Shown here: positions 37,783-46,816 of the stretch, piece by piece
How the letters are laid out: each line of letters begins with the position of its first letter
Position numbering within the stretch: position 1 is the first letter of the stretch
From: Gallionella sp.
Lineage (GTDB): Bacteria; Pseudomonadota; Gammaproteobacteria; Burkholderiales; Gallionellaceae
Length of the DNA: 64,000 nucleotides
Assembly (NCBI GenBank): GCA_028689145.1
Contig: JAQTWT010000011.1
Coordinates: 42,811-106,810 of the forward strand
Direction of reading: 5' to 3'
The notes under the pieces: generated by a model
What the model saw: only the letters and a program-made list of their open reading frames with translations
The model's database searches: none
Told to the model about the DNA's origin: nothing
Position numbers and translations under genes: made by a program

Positions 37783-37832
37783 AACGGGCATGGTAGATTT
37801 CATTATAAAGGATGACTTGCTTGCCATGCCCG

Positions 37833-38693
37833 TTACTCGCTTTCCAACCGGTCGGACGAGGTAAACGTCCAGGTGCGGACGATGGTCAGGATGTCGATAT
37901 CCTTGGTGATATCCGGCGGCAGCGGGGAATACGGTGCTGCGAGCTTGACGATGCGCATCGCCGCCGCGTCAAGTACGCGATGCCCGGAAGAGCGGCTGAC
38001 TTCGACATTCTCCACGCTGCCGTCGGCGCGGATCGAAACGCTGAGTTGCAGGCTGCCGTAGAGCTGCAGACGGCGCGCCTGCTCCGGGTAATTCAGGTTG
38101 CCGATGCGTTCCACCTTGATGCGCCAGTCTTCGATGTACTGCGCAAAGCGGTATTCCTGGGTACGGGCACCGATAAATTTACGGCGCGGCATTTTCTGAT
38201 AGGCATCGTGATTCTTGTTGATTTGCGCTTCGAGACGCGCGATCTCCAGAGATTTCTGCACCAGATCGTCGCCGCTGCTGGCATCGTTGCTTGGCTGCTT
38301 CCTGAGTTCCGGCTGCGTCAGTTTGTAATCGCTTTTGAGCCGGGTCATGATCTGTTTGGACTCTTCCTCAAGCTGCGCCACACGCTTGGTGATCTGCTCG
38401 GGGGTAAACTGTTTGTCGTCGCTTATCGTGGGAAGCGGAGTCTTGGCTTGCCGGTCTTCGGCAGTATTGCCGCCGCCGTCCAGATTGGCCTGCGCCAATG
38501 CATCGGCGGTGAGCGGTTTGGATTTCGATTTGCTGTTGACCAGCACCACCTGCAACGGCTGCATAATGTCCGAGGCCTTGTGCAGATCGGGCAGCACCAG
38601 CGCAACGCCGAACAGCGCGAAAGCGTGCAGCGCGACCGAAAACATCATCGACGCACTCAAGGTTGTCACACCCAACAGACGCATTTTCAGCAT
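37833..38693 (-). CDS. TonB-family energy transducer
   Basis: 286 residues. One N-terminal membrane anchor (SMMFSVALHAFALFGVALVL), a charged coiled-coil-like middle, and a TonB C-terminal domain with YPEQARRLQLYGSLQLSVSIRADGSV and a final TWTF. TonB proteins pass inner-membrane energy to outer-membrane receptors. No exbBD or receptor is nearby. It starts five bases after the RNB gene stop, so both are on one transcript. Confidence 0.85.
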   Translation of the reverse strand: MLKMRLLGVTTLSASMMFSVALHAFALFGVALVLPDLHKASDIMQPLQVVLVNSKSKSKPLTADALAQANLDGGGNTAEDRQAKTPLPTISDDKQFTPEQITKRVAQLEEESKQIMTRLKSDYKLTQPELRKQPSNDASSGDDLVQKSLEIARLEAQINKNHDAYQKMPRRKFIGARTQEYRFAQYIEDWRIKVERIGNLNYPEQARRLQLYGSLQLSVSIRADGSVENVEVSRSSGHRVLDAAAMRIVKLAAPYSPLPPDITKDIDILTIVRTWTFTSSDRLESE

Positions 38694-38698
38694 TGCGG

Positions 38699-40684
38699 TC
38701 AAGCTGCCGGTTCCTCCACCGTTGCGACAAAGCGCGTACGCACATCAAGATCAAGCAGATCAATCTCGCCGATAGCCAACTGCACGCGGGTGTTGGCGGG
38801 CAATTCCGGCAGCGACGGTGCGCGGAAGATCAGCGGAATATCGGCGAGCTTCACCAGATTTTCGCGCAGCACGATGGCAGAGACAACAAGTTCGCGCAGC
38901 GATTCGGGAATTAAAGATTGCTCTTCTCGCTCGCCTCCTCCCCCGCTTGCGGGGGAGGATTGAGGAGAGGGTGTTTTTGGGAGAGGTGCTCCGTCAACCA
39001 GCCCAGCCTGCTCCTGAAGCAACCACCTCAAGCACCAGTAGCGTTCCATGGTTTTCTGAAAGTCGTTGTAGATGCCGTACATGGTATCGAAATCGCGCAT
39101 CGCGGCGTACAGCGCGGTGTCGTTTTTCTCATAGGCCGGTGCACCGCCGCGCAGCATTGCGATGATCTGGCGCTGGTTCACCATGTCAACATAGCGGCGC
39201 AGCGGCGAGCTTGACCACATATATTGCGCCACGCCCAAGCCCTGATGCGGCGCGGCAACCGTGCTCATCTTCACCTTGCCGTTCTGCTGGGTGCGGTAGA
39301 TGCCAACGAAGCCGTGTTCGGCAAGATGTTTGCCCCACTCGCTGTTCACCAGAATCATCAGCTCGGAAACCACCTTGTCAATCGGCGAACCGCGCCGGCG
39401 GTTGGTGATACTGACCCTTGCATTTTCGTTATCCGGGTCGTTCTCGATATGGAAGTTGTAATCGAGCTGTTGCGTGCTGTTGTCCGACGGTTTGCCGCGC
39501 GCCGCTTCGAGTTTCTGCGCCAGATTCCACAGCAGCGTCAATTCATTGGCATACGGATAATCGAGCTTGCCCGCCGCCAGCGTATCCTCGTTAAACAACG
39601 GTTCCAGCGTGTCATGGCGCAGATTCGCCGCGATGTGGATGCGCTCGACGCGGCTCTCGTGACCGAGTATTTCCAGCGTTTCTGCATCCACCTCGTTATA
39701 CATCGACAGCGCCGGGCAAACCCGATCCGCGCACAGCGTAAAAGCCTGCACCACGCTGTCCGGCAGCATGGTGATCTTCTGTCCCGGCATATACACCGTG
39801 GAGAGACGTGCAGCCGCGATCTTGTCGCCATCCGAATCGCGCGGCATTCCCAGCGCGGGCGCGGCGATATGCACGCCGATGCGCCAGTTGCCGTTGGCCA
39901 GTTTTTCCACCGAGAACGCATCGTCGATCTCGGTGGTAGTCGCGTCGTCGATACTGAAAGCATTCGCACCCGCCAGCGGCAATTCATCCCACGCGCTCAA
40001 CTCGACAGGCGGGAAGCCGGTGCCTTTGGGGAAATGCTCGAACAGAAATTTCTGAAAATGGTAATCGTGCGTGGAAGGCAACGCACCGCAGCGATGCAGC
40101 AGATGCGCGCTGGACAGGTGTGTCGCGGCACAAGCCGCTTCCAGCGCCTTGGTCTCAAGGGTATTGCGATCCGGTTTGTAAAGTAATTGCGAGAGATGCT
40201 CGGCAAATTCGGCGGGCAATTCAAAGCGGCTCAACTGCTCGGTGTAGCGCGCCTGCAATGCCAGTTGCTGGCGCTTCTTTTCGGCTCCGGCCAGCGCGGC
40301 CTTGAGCACATCGGGCGGTGCGGCACGATAGCGCCCCTTGCCCTTCTTGTGAAAATAAATCGGCGCACCGTGCAGGCGCATCAAGGCGGCGGCCGCCTCC
40401 AGCGGATTCGGGGTATGGCCGAAATATTCGGCGGCGATCTGCTCGAAGCCGAACTCGTCGGGCGGGCAGCATTCCCACAGAAAATCCACCTCGATGCCCT
40501 CGGCAATGGGCTCCGCCTGCGCCATGAATTCGGCCAGTGCGGGCCGGTCGAAACGCAACATCACATTGGCTGCTTTAATCTTGCTGCGCTTGCCGGAAAC
40601 GCTTTCAATCTGGAGCGAGGTGGTATTGTCGGTCATGATGCTGCCGACTTTGAAACTGCCGTCTTCTTCGTAAAGGATATTCAT
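38699..40684 (-). CDS. RNB-domain exoribonuclease (RNase II/R family) with repeat-encoded insert
   Basis: 661 residues. The catalytic block FSIDDATTTEIDDAFSV carries the metal aspartates, and the late RRYVDMVNQRQ supplies the RNB arginines. N- and C-terminal OB-fold parts are divergent. Degrades RNA 3' to 5'. About 18 residues after GAPLPK are encoded by a palindromic repeat (SPQSSPASGGGG). The ATG giving MNILYEEDG is chosen; the earlier frame start reads through a repeat upstream. Confidence 0.85.
   Translation of the reverse strand: MNILYEEDGSFKVGSIMTDNTTSLQIESVSGKRSKIKAANVMLRFDRPALAEFMAQAEPIAEGIEVDFLWECCPPDEFGFEQIAAEYFGHTPNPLEAAAALMRLHGAPIYFHKKGKGRYRAAPPDVLKAALAGAEKKRQQLALQARYTEQLSRFELPAEFAEHLSQLLYKPDRNTLETKALEAACAATHLSSAHLLHRCGALPSTHDYHFQKFLFEHFPKGTGFPPVELSAWDELPLAGANAFSIDDATTTEIDDAFSVEKLANGNWRIGVHIAAPALGMPRDSDGDKIAAARLSTVYMPGQKITMLPDSVVQAFTLCADRVCPALSMYNEVDAETLEILGHESRVERIHIAANLRHDTLEPLFNEDTLAAGKLDYPYANELTLLWNLAQKLEAARGKPSDNSTQQLDYNFHIENDPDNENARVSITNRRRGSPIDKVVSELMILVNSEWGKHLAEHGFVGIYRTQQNGKVKMSTVAAPHQGLGVAQYMWSSSPLRRYVDMVNQRQIIAMLRGGAPAYEKNDTALYAAMRDFDTMYGIYNDFQKTMERYWCLRWLLQEQAGLVDGAPLPKTPSPQSSPASGGGGEREEQSLIPESLRELVVSAIVLRENLVKLADIPLIFRAPSLPELPANTRVQLAIGEIDLLDLDVRTRFVATVEEPAA
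38931..38972. repeat. CTCCCCCGC palindromic repeat in frame in the RNB gene
   Basis: Same element and same reading register (SPQSSPASG) as the insert in lysA, although the genes are unrelated. Confidence 0.85.
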
Positions 40685-40741
40685 GGGGGACTGCGGAAAA
40701 ATTTGTCGCGAATTATAGCAGTTCAGCCATGCCCGAGCCGT

Positions 40742-40957
40742 GTAGGGGCGAGATTTATCGCGCCCTGAGCTATTCATCCTAGAAAGCGCAGTTAAGGGGT
40801 TTGTAGGTGCGAATTCATTCGCACGAACAACAGGTTAGATGCGAATAAATTCGCACCTACGAGAGTGGCGTAATCCGTTGAAATATCAAAATATTATCCG
40901 TTAACTGCGGTTTTAAGGTTCATGCATCAGAACAAGGGCGCGATAAATCCCGCCCCA
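40742..40957. repeat. Nested palindromic repeats
   Basis: The outer arms GTAGGGGCGAGATTTATCGC (40742) and GGGCGCGATAAATCCCGCCCC (to 40957) enclose a middle pair (CGCAGTTAA at 40787 and TTAACTGCG near 40901). Inside that is a complete 59-base palindrome of a second type, with arms GTAGGTGCGAATTCATTCGC and GCGAATAAATTCGCACCTAC (40803-40861). Confidence 0.85.
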
Positions 40958-40960
40958 CGA

Positions 40961-40986
40961 AAAAAGCCGACTCGCGTCGGCTTTTT
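40961..40986 (-). terminator. Rho-independent terminator of the cytochrome gene
   Basis: AAAAAGCCGAC and GTCGGCTTTTT form a perfect 11-base stem with a TCGC loop; it lies 20 bases past the cytochrome stop and works on either strand. Confidence 0.95.
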
Positions 40987-41005
40987 CGGTTCAACTGATA
41001 TGATT

Positions 41006-41323
41006 TTACTTTTGCAGTATCCACGTCACCATAGTCTTGATATCGCCATCGCTAACCGATTTGCCGGTAGCTGGCATCGGCATCGTACCGAAAACACCGG
41101 CTCCGCCAGCGCGCACTTTCTTTTCCAGCTTGGCTTGAGCTTCCTTGTCGCCCTTGTATTTGGCGGCAATATCCTTCAGTGCCGGGCCAACGGTCTTTTT
41201 CTCGACGTTGTGGCAAGCGGCACAATTGCTCTTCTTGAGCAGCGCTTCGCCATCATCCGCAGCAAATGCAGGAACCGAAACTGCCAAGGCAGCAGTCATG
41301 GCGATAAAGTAACGAGCTTTCAT
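41006..41323 (-). CDS. Periplasmic class I c-type cytochrome
   Basis: 105 residues. Signal peptide cleaved after AFA, haem motif CAACH, and a distal Met ligand in GTMPMPA. Length and the C-terminal VTWILQK match the cytochrome c551/c8 family of small electron carriers. A good AGGAG lies before the ATG and a strong terminator follows. Partner oxidoreductase unknown. Confidence 0.93.
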   Translation of the reverse strand: MKARYFIAMTAALAVSVPAFAADDGEALLKKSNCAACHNVEKKTVGPALKDIAAKYKGDKEAQAKLEKKVRAGGAGVFGTMPMPATGKSVSDGDIKTMVTWILQK

Positions 41324-41530
41324 AATGGTCTCCTTTGATAAAAAAATCGATGCGGGAACTCCACGCCCCCTGATAATACCCCAAATTGACTATCGGAATA
41401 TCTGCTCCAAAGACAGACCCGGCAAGCATTAGTTCCTTAACACTTCATCTATATCGCTAATTTTTAACCCCGGTTCGCTTTTTCTTGCAATTCACATTGC
41501 TTGCCGCTAACGGCTGCCCCGCTCCCATAC

Positions 41531-41824
41531 CTACTTTAAAATTAGTCCTACAATCAATTTCACTCGCTCAAAAAACTTGAGGTCAATTGGCTTATCGAAA
41601 TTATTCCAGGCGACTTCGCACAAGCTGCGAATATCACCCGTATATATTTGATCCAGGCGATCAGGAACAATAACGCCCAAATTGGTAGTGAGTGCCAAGG
41701 ACAGGTAGTTACCAAACTCATGGTTTACCGCACCCGGCAATTCACAAAATAACTTGGCTGATACGTGCTGATTCTTCCCATGTTGCAACAGGGCAAGAAT
41801 CAACCCGGATAATCCTTTAGGCAT
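41531..41824 (-). CDS. Small hypothetical protein downstream of hsdS
   Basis: 97 residues from an ATG just after a palindromic repeat; the same frame continues open through the repeat to 42043. No family recognised. It is not low complexity and has a plausible soluble composition (VPDRLDQIYTGDIRSL, FFERVKLIVGLIL). It may be the remnant of a longer gene interrupted by the repeat. Low certainty that it is expressed. Confidence 0.35.
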   Translation of the reverse strand: MPKGLSGLILALLQHGKNQHVSAKLFCELPGAVNHEFGNYLSLALTTNLGVIVPDRLDQIYTGDIRSLCEVAWNNFDKPIDLKFFERVKLIVGLILK

Positions 41825-41832
41825 CGCAGCAT

Positions 41833-41930
41833 CCCCTCCCCCTTGCAGGGGGAGGGCTAGGGAGGGGGTAGAAGCGTTGATGCTCCACAACTCTACCCCC
41901 ATCCTAACCTTCCCCCTGCAAGGGGGAAGG
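41833..41930. repeat. 98-base composite palindrome
   Basis: Two small palindromes, CCCTCCCCCTTGCAGGGGGAGGG and CCTTCCCCCTGCAAGGGGGAAGG, sit in inverted orientation around a 25-base centre. Confidence 0.85.
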
Positions 41931-42079
41931 AACTGGCTCGGCTCTAATGGGCAATCCGGGATCAAACGTTCGCGCAGTAGCGTTATGTCGCCATGTGGAA
42001 ATCGGCAAAGTGCGCGTAACGCTAATGCTCGTCTTCGTCGCACCAGATTTTAGGCAGCGCCGGAGTCATCTCTCTCTAC

Positions 42080-43651
42080 TCAGCAGACAGCCTGCTCGAC
42101 GATGGCATCGGCGAGGTGGAGTTGGATGGCTTGGGCATCGGCGAGGCGCGCCTTGAGGGTGTCGCACAGTGCCATGAGCTCGTCGACTTTGGCGACGATG
42201 CGGTGTTGTTCAGCGAGGGGCGGAAGTGGAATCGTGGCAGAGCGAACATCTTTTACGTTAATGTGCTTTGCTCCTACACCTTTGTGGTGGTGCAAGATTT
42301 GCTCAAGAAAACCAGGAGATGAAATGGCCATCCGCAAGTATCTGCTTAACATGGTGTGCGAAGGCCTAAGCAGCATCACTCTCTGTCCTAAACAAGCATC
42401 TATTCCATCAGGGATGATTACAGATTCGCCTATAGAGCCTTCTCTTGCAAATACAATATCCCCGGATCGTGGATAAAGCCTCTTGTTGCGTTCGTGAAAA
42501 GATTCCTCTGAAACGTAACGCAGACGCTCTCGCTGAAGGACGCCTTGCTTGAAACAAGTCGTGTCAATGCACACCATGCCAGATAATTGAAACTTAGGTG
42601 TTGAATGAGGGCAATCTACAATTGATTCGCATACATCATTCAATGAAGCCACGTTCCAATTATCATGTTTTTCTGTGAGCTTGCCCATGACGGCGAGTTG
42701 GAGGATGGTTTGTTTGAGTTGGTCGATGCTGGCTTCGGTGGCGAACAGGGTGTCGAAGTGGCTGGCGATGCGCGCCCATGCTGCGCCGAATTCCTGTTGC
42801 GACGCGACGCGGGTAAGTGTGCCGAGTAGGGAAGCAACCAGGGTTTGGTGGGCTGCGAGGCTGTCGGTTTGCTGTTGCTCCAATTGGTCGCACAGCGCCA
42901 TGAGTTCATCGACTTTGGCGACGATGCGGTGTTGTTCTGCAATAGCGGGAAGTGGAAGTACGATTGATACCAATCTTGCTTGATTGAGCTTCGGTACTGT
43001 CATGCCTGTTATGAACGCCCCGAGATCCATTGCGTTGAGTGAGAGCGCTACAAAATCATCAATCAATGCCAATCTATACGGGCGAATTACATGTGCATGA
43101 TTATTTACCCAAGTTTTACCAGAGATCAAAAAAGCAGTGGTATCACCACGACCCCACTTAGCCCCATCCTCTCCAACAAGCACTAGTGGTTCATCGAATA
43201 TGAAATTCGAGACGTAATCGACTATGCCTGATGCCCCATAGTAAGGATATGGACCAGGTTCGCGATCTTGTTTTGTAACAGGTTTTCTAAAGCCGTCTAG
43301 CACTTCAACAACTTGCCCCAATCGAACCCACACCCAACCATGTGGCAGCTCATACGGCTTTTCATCTTTCGTTATCTGCGGTAGCGGCTTGTCCTTCTTG
43401 ACCTTGCCTTCCGCAATCAGCCGAGATTTTTCGGCAGCGATTTTCTTGAGCAAGTCACTGGCAGGTTCGTCGTTAAGATCTTGCGGCACCAATTTCCCGC
43501 GTACCGCCAGCTCCAAAATCAGCTCGCGCAATTTCTTGATACCGTAGGCTTCCAGCTTGCCGTTGCTACCGCGCCCGGCGGTGGATTTAGTAAGTAGCGC
43601 CGAAGTCCAGATGTCGAGATGTTCGGTGAGTAAAGTTTGAATCGAGTTCAT
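42080..43651 (-). CDS. hsdS: Type I restriction-modification specificity subunit
   Basis: 523 residues with two target-recognition domains, each followed by a near-identical conserved helix region: PAIAEQHRIVAKVDELMALC (mid-protein) and PPLAEQHRIVAKVDELMALC (end). The two domains set the two halves of the DNA target. The ATG overlaps the stop of the nuclease gene upstream by four bases. The order on the transcript is hsdR, hsdR', hsdM, YhcG-like, hsdS. Confidence 0.93.
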   Translation of the reverse strand: MNSIQTLLTEHLDIWTSALLTKSTAGRGSNGKLEAYGIKKLRELILELAVRGKLVPQDLNDEPASDLLKKIAAEKSRLIAEGKVKKDKPLPQITKDEKPYELPHGWVWVRLGQVVEVLDGFRKPVTKQDREPGPYPYYGASGIVDYVSNFIFDEPLVLVGEDGAKWGRGDTTAFLISGKTWVNNHAHVIRPYRLALIDDFVALSLNAMDLGAFITGMTVPKLNQARLVSIVLPLPAIAEQHRIVAKVDELMALCDQLEQQQTDSLAAHQTLVASLLGTLTRVASQQEFGAAWARIASHFDTLFATEASIDQLKQTILQLAVMGKLTEKHDNWNVASLNDVCESIVDCPHSTPKFQLSGMVCIDTTCFKQGVLQRERLRYVSEESFHERNKRLYPRSGDIVFAREGSIGESVIIPDGIDACLGQRVMLLRPSHTMLSRYLRMAISSPGFLEQILHHHKGVGAKHINVKDVRSATIPLPPLAEQHRIVAKVDELMALCDTLKARLADAQAIQLHLADAIVEQAVC

Positions 43652-44730
43652 TGCCCGTCTTTCTCTTCGTCTGATTCGCCTACCCATCCCTGCAGGCGCG
43701 CGGCAATTTGCTCCGGGCTGGGCAGTTCATCCAGATATTGGGCGGGCAATTGCGGGGTGACGGTGTAGGTGGCGATGCCCAATGCGTGGCTCGCGGTGCG
43801 CAGCGCGTATTCGACTATGGTCTTGGTCTTGCTGCGGCAGATGACGATGCCGATGGGCGGGTTTTCGCCTTCCAGCCGGTGCCGTTGGTCTAGCGTGTCC
43901 AAATAGAATTCAATCTGGCCCTTGTGCTCGGGTTTGAATTCGCCAATTTTGAGTTCGATGGCAACCAGACAGCGCAGGCGGCGATGGAACAGCAGCAGGT
44001 CGATGAAGTAATCCTTTCCATCGACTTCAAGCCGGTACTGGTTGCCGACGAAGGTGAATGCCCCGCCCATTTCGGCGAGGAAACGGCGCAGATTTTTGAC
44101 CAGCGCTTCTTCCAGTTCGCGCTCGGAATGCGCGTCGGCAAGACCTAAGAAGTCAAAGGTGTAGTGATCTTTAACCGCCAACATGGCTTGCGCCTTGATG
44201 GTGTCGGGCACGGCGGCATCAAAGTTGGTTTGGCCGTTCAGATATTGCGCGTAGCTGTGATTGTCGAGCTGATGTTGCAGCACCTTGGTGGTCCAACCGA
44301 AGCGGGCGGTGGCGCGCAGGTAAAATTCGCGCTCCAGAACGTCCTTGCAGCGCGCCATAATCAGCAGGTTTTTTGCCCAGCTAATTTCTCCAATCAATGA
44401 TTGGAGATTTGGCAAGTTGACGTATTCATTGAAGAACTGCCGCATTAGCCAAAGATTTTGCACCGAAAATCCGTTCCGCCCCGGAAACTCGGCTTGCAGG
44501 TCGCGCGCCAGATTTTCCACTACGGACTTGCCCCAGCCTTGTTCGCTTTGTCGGCGGCTGATGTTTTCTCCCAACCACCAATACAGTTGCAGCAACTCGC
44601 GATTCGCGGCGCGCAATGCCTGAAATTGGCGCTGGCGAATCTGTGCTTTTATTTCCTGTAAAAAATCGCCATAACCGCTGGGCAACGGCGCAGCGGTTAT
44701 GGCTGGCACGGGATCAAACTCAGCGTTCAT
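43648..44730 (-). CDS. YhcG/DUF1016-type PD-(D/E)XK nuclease protein
   Basis: 360 residues. N-terminal DUF1016 helical domain (LYWWLGENISRRQSEQGWG and QNLWLMRQFFNEY) and a C-terminal PD-(D/E)XK nuclease domain with YFIDLLLFHRRLRCLVAIELKIGEF (Asp, Glu-x-Lys in order). The gene sits between hsdM and hsdS with four-base overlaps on both sides, so it is made together with the type I enzyme. YhcG proteins occur near or inside restriction loci. Whether it cuts DNA for the complex is not known. Confidence 0.88.
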   Translation of the reverse strand: MNAEFDPVPAITAAPLPSGYGDFLQEIKAQIRQRQFQALRAANRELLQLYWWLGENISRRQSEQGWGKSVVENLARDLQAEFPGRNGFSVQNLWLMRQFFNEYVNLPNLQSLIGEISWAKNLLIMARCKDVLEREFYLRATARFGWTTKVLQHQLDNHSYAQYLNGQTNFDAAVPDTIKAQAMLAVKDHYTFDFLGLADAHSERELEEALVKNLRRFLAEMGGAFTFVGNQYRLEVDGKDYFIDLLLFHRRLRCLVAIELKIGEFKPEHKGQIEFYLDTLDQRHRLEGENPPIGIVICRSKTKTIVEYALRTASHALGIATYTVTPQLPAQYLDELPSPEQIAARLQGWVGESDEEKDGQ

Positions 44731-46208
44731 TTTGCTGCGCCTCTTTGCAGCGCCTCCCCCAGTATGCCTTTCAATTGGCTGCGCAGTGCGGCGATGTCGC
44801 TCTGCATCGCATCGTATTGCGCCAGCAGCACATCTGGGTCGTGGCTGATCTGTTCGCCGATGTGCGGGTTCTTGATGTCGAGGTTGTAGTTGCGCGCCAC
44901 GATGTCGGCGACCGGCACTTTCCACGCTTGCTCGGATTGCACACGCGCGGCGAAGCCATCGGCCTCGTTGCCCCACCACTCCATTTCGGTTGCGAATTCC
45001 TCGAAGCGCATCGGTTTGGTTTTGTTGTAGCTCTTGATGCCGTCCGGGTACGGATGCTCGTAATACCAGACGTGTTCGGTGGGTTTTCCCTTGGTGAAGA
45101 ACAGCAGGTTGGTCTTGATGCCGGTGTAGGGCGCGAACACGCCGTTGGGCAGGCGCACGATGGTGTGCAGGTTGCACTCTTCCAGCAGGATTTGCTTGAG
45201 GCGGGTCTTCATTCCTTCGCCGAACAGGAAGCCATCGGGCAGCACGATGGCGGCGCGTCCCCCGTCCCTCAGACGGCGGATGATCAGCGCCACGAACAGG
45301 TCGGCGGTTTCCCGTGTTCTCAGATTGGCCGGGAAGTTCTTCTCGATACCATCCTCTTCCATGCCGCCGAAGGGCGGGTTGGTGATGATGACATCAACCT
45401 GATCCTTGGGCGTGTAGTCGGTGTAAGGGCGGCTCAGCGTGTTCTTGTGCTCGATGCGGGTGGGCGTGTCGATGCCGTGCAGAATCATGTTAGTGGTGCA
45501 GAGCATGTGCGGCAGCGATTTTTTCTCGACGCCAAAGATGCTCTGTTGCAACACCTCTTCATCACCCGTGACCTTCACATAGTTGCTGCGCTTGTGATCT
45601 ATCGTGCACGCCAGAAAGCCGCCCGTGCCACAGGCGGGATCAAGCACGCTCTCGGCCAGCTTGGGGTTGATGCGGTTGACGATGAATTGGGTGACGGCGC
45701 GCGGCGTGTAGAACTCGCCGGCATTCCCCGCGCTTTGCAAATCTTTGAGTATCTGCTCGTAGATGCTGCCGAAGGTGTGGCGGTCGGCGGTGTTGTTGAA
45801 GTTGATCTCGCAGATTTTATTGATTACCTGCCGCATCAGGGTGCCCGACTTCATGTAGTTGTAGGCATCTTCAAACAGGTTGCGGATCACCAGCGCGCGT
45901 TTGCCGGCTTCGCCCTGCATGACCAGTTTTTCTTTCAGGGTCGGGAAGAGCTGCAAGTTCACAAAATCGGAGAGCGCATCGCCGGTCATTCCTTCCGGGT
46001 CTTTGGCCCAGTTGCGCCAGCGCAGGTGCTCGGGCAGCGGCGACTTGTATTTGTCTTCCGTGTATTCGAGCTCCAGTTCACGGTCGTCGTAAATCTTGAG
46101 GAAGAACATCCACACCAGTTGGCTGATGCGCTGCGCATCGCCATCGACACCCACATCCTTGCGCATGATGTCCTGAATGGACTTGATGATTCCGCTTACA
46201 TTGCTCAT
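44727..46208 (-). CDS. hsdM: Type I restriction-modification DNA methyltransferase
   Basis: 493 residues. N-terminal HsdM helical domain (SGIIKSIQDIMRKD), then the N6-adenine methylase motifs DPACGTGGFL (SAM binding) and NPPFGGME (catalytic). The start and stop overlap neighbours by four bases each. Methylates adenine at the HsdS target. Confidence 0.95.
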   Translation of the reverse strand: MSNVSGIIKSIQDIMRKDVGVDGDAQRISQLVWMFFLKIYDDRELELEYTEDKYKSPLPEHLRWRNWAKDPEGMTGDALSDFVNLQLFPTLKEKLVMQGEAGKRALVIRNLFEDAYNYMKSGTLMRQVINKICEINFNNTADRHTFGSIYEQILKDLQSAGNAGEFYTPRAVTQFIVNRINPKLAESVLDPACGTGGFLACTIDHKRSNYVKVTGDEEVLQQSIFGVEKKSLPHMLCTTNMILHGIDTPTRIEHKNTLSRPYTDYTPKDQVDVIITNPPFGGMEEDGIEKNFPANLRTRETADLFVALIIRRLRDGGRAAIVLPDGFLFGEGMKTRLKQILLEECNLHTIVRLPNGVFAPYTGIKTNLLFFTKGKPTEHVWYYEHPYPDGIKSYNKTKPMRFEEFATEMEWWGNEADGFAARVQSEQAWKVPVADIVARNYNLDIKNPHIGEQISHDPDVLLAQYDAMQSDIAALRSQLKGILGEALQRGAAK

Positions 46209-46816
46209 GCATGTGTTCCGGTTGATTGTTTCAGATCGTAAATCGCGTGTTCCAACTCTTCGATAGCGTGCTCATAGCTATCCTTGCCGCCGAAGACTTC
46301 GTTGATGATTTCCACCGGAGTGCCGAGCTCGTTGAACGGCCTGTATCTGAGCACCTTGGCACTCTCGATGGCGCCGATATCTTCATTGGCATATTTATCC
46401 AGCAACGCCTCAAGAATGGCACGCGCCTTGTCACCATATTTGGTGAAGTAGTTACGCTTTTTCACATTGTTGGCGCGCTCGGCACGGGTGAGCGGCGGCT
46501 GGTCGTAGGCGATATGGCAGATCAGGTCGAAAGCGCCGCAGCCATTGGCGATCTCTTTCTCCAGATGCGCGAAATCGATACCGTGGCCTTCGAGTTCATC
46601 AATGATGAGCTGCTTCTTTTTGGCATCGTTCCAGGCCCGCAGAAAATCATCCAACGATGAAAATTCCGAGCGGATCTTCTTGCGCGAGTAGTTGCGGTAC
46701 GACTCGGTAATTAACTGCCCTTCTTCGCTCAAATACTGAACCCGCTCGGCAATGATCTTGACGGGAACGCCGCTTACCCGTGCCTTATAGACGCCTTCCG
46801 GCTCTTCGACTTTCAA
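46205..46816 (-). CDS. hsdR: Detached C-terminal domain of type I restriction HsdR (EcoEI-type)
   Basis: 203 residues from a TTG. This is the EcoEI R C-terminal domain ([17 protein letters not shown] through [17 protein letters not shown]), normally the end of one ~790-residue HsdR. The TTG overlaps the stop of the helicase part by two bases (TTGA). The two pieces are one base out of frame, and a single added base or a -1 slip at the Pro/Asp-rich linker would join them. It may be a recent frameshift, a sequencing error or a coupled two-piece enzyme. Confidence 0.75.
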   Translation of the reverse strand: MKVEEPEGVYKARVSGVPVKIIAERVQYLSEEGQLITESYRNYSRKKIRSEFSSLDDFLRAWNDAKKKQLIIDELEGHGIDFAHLEKEIANGCGAFDLICHIAYDQPPLTRAERANNVKKRNYFTKYGDKARAILEALLDKYANEDIGAIESAKVLRYRPFNELGTPVEIINEVFGGKDSYEHAIEELEHAIYDLKQSTGTHA

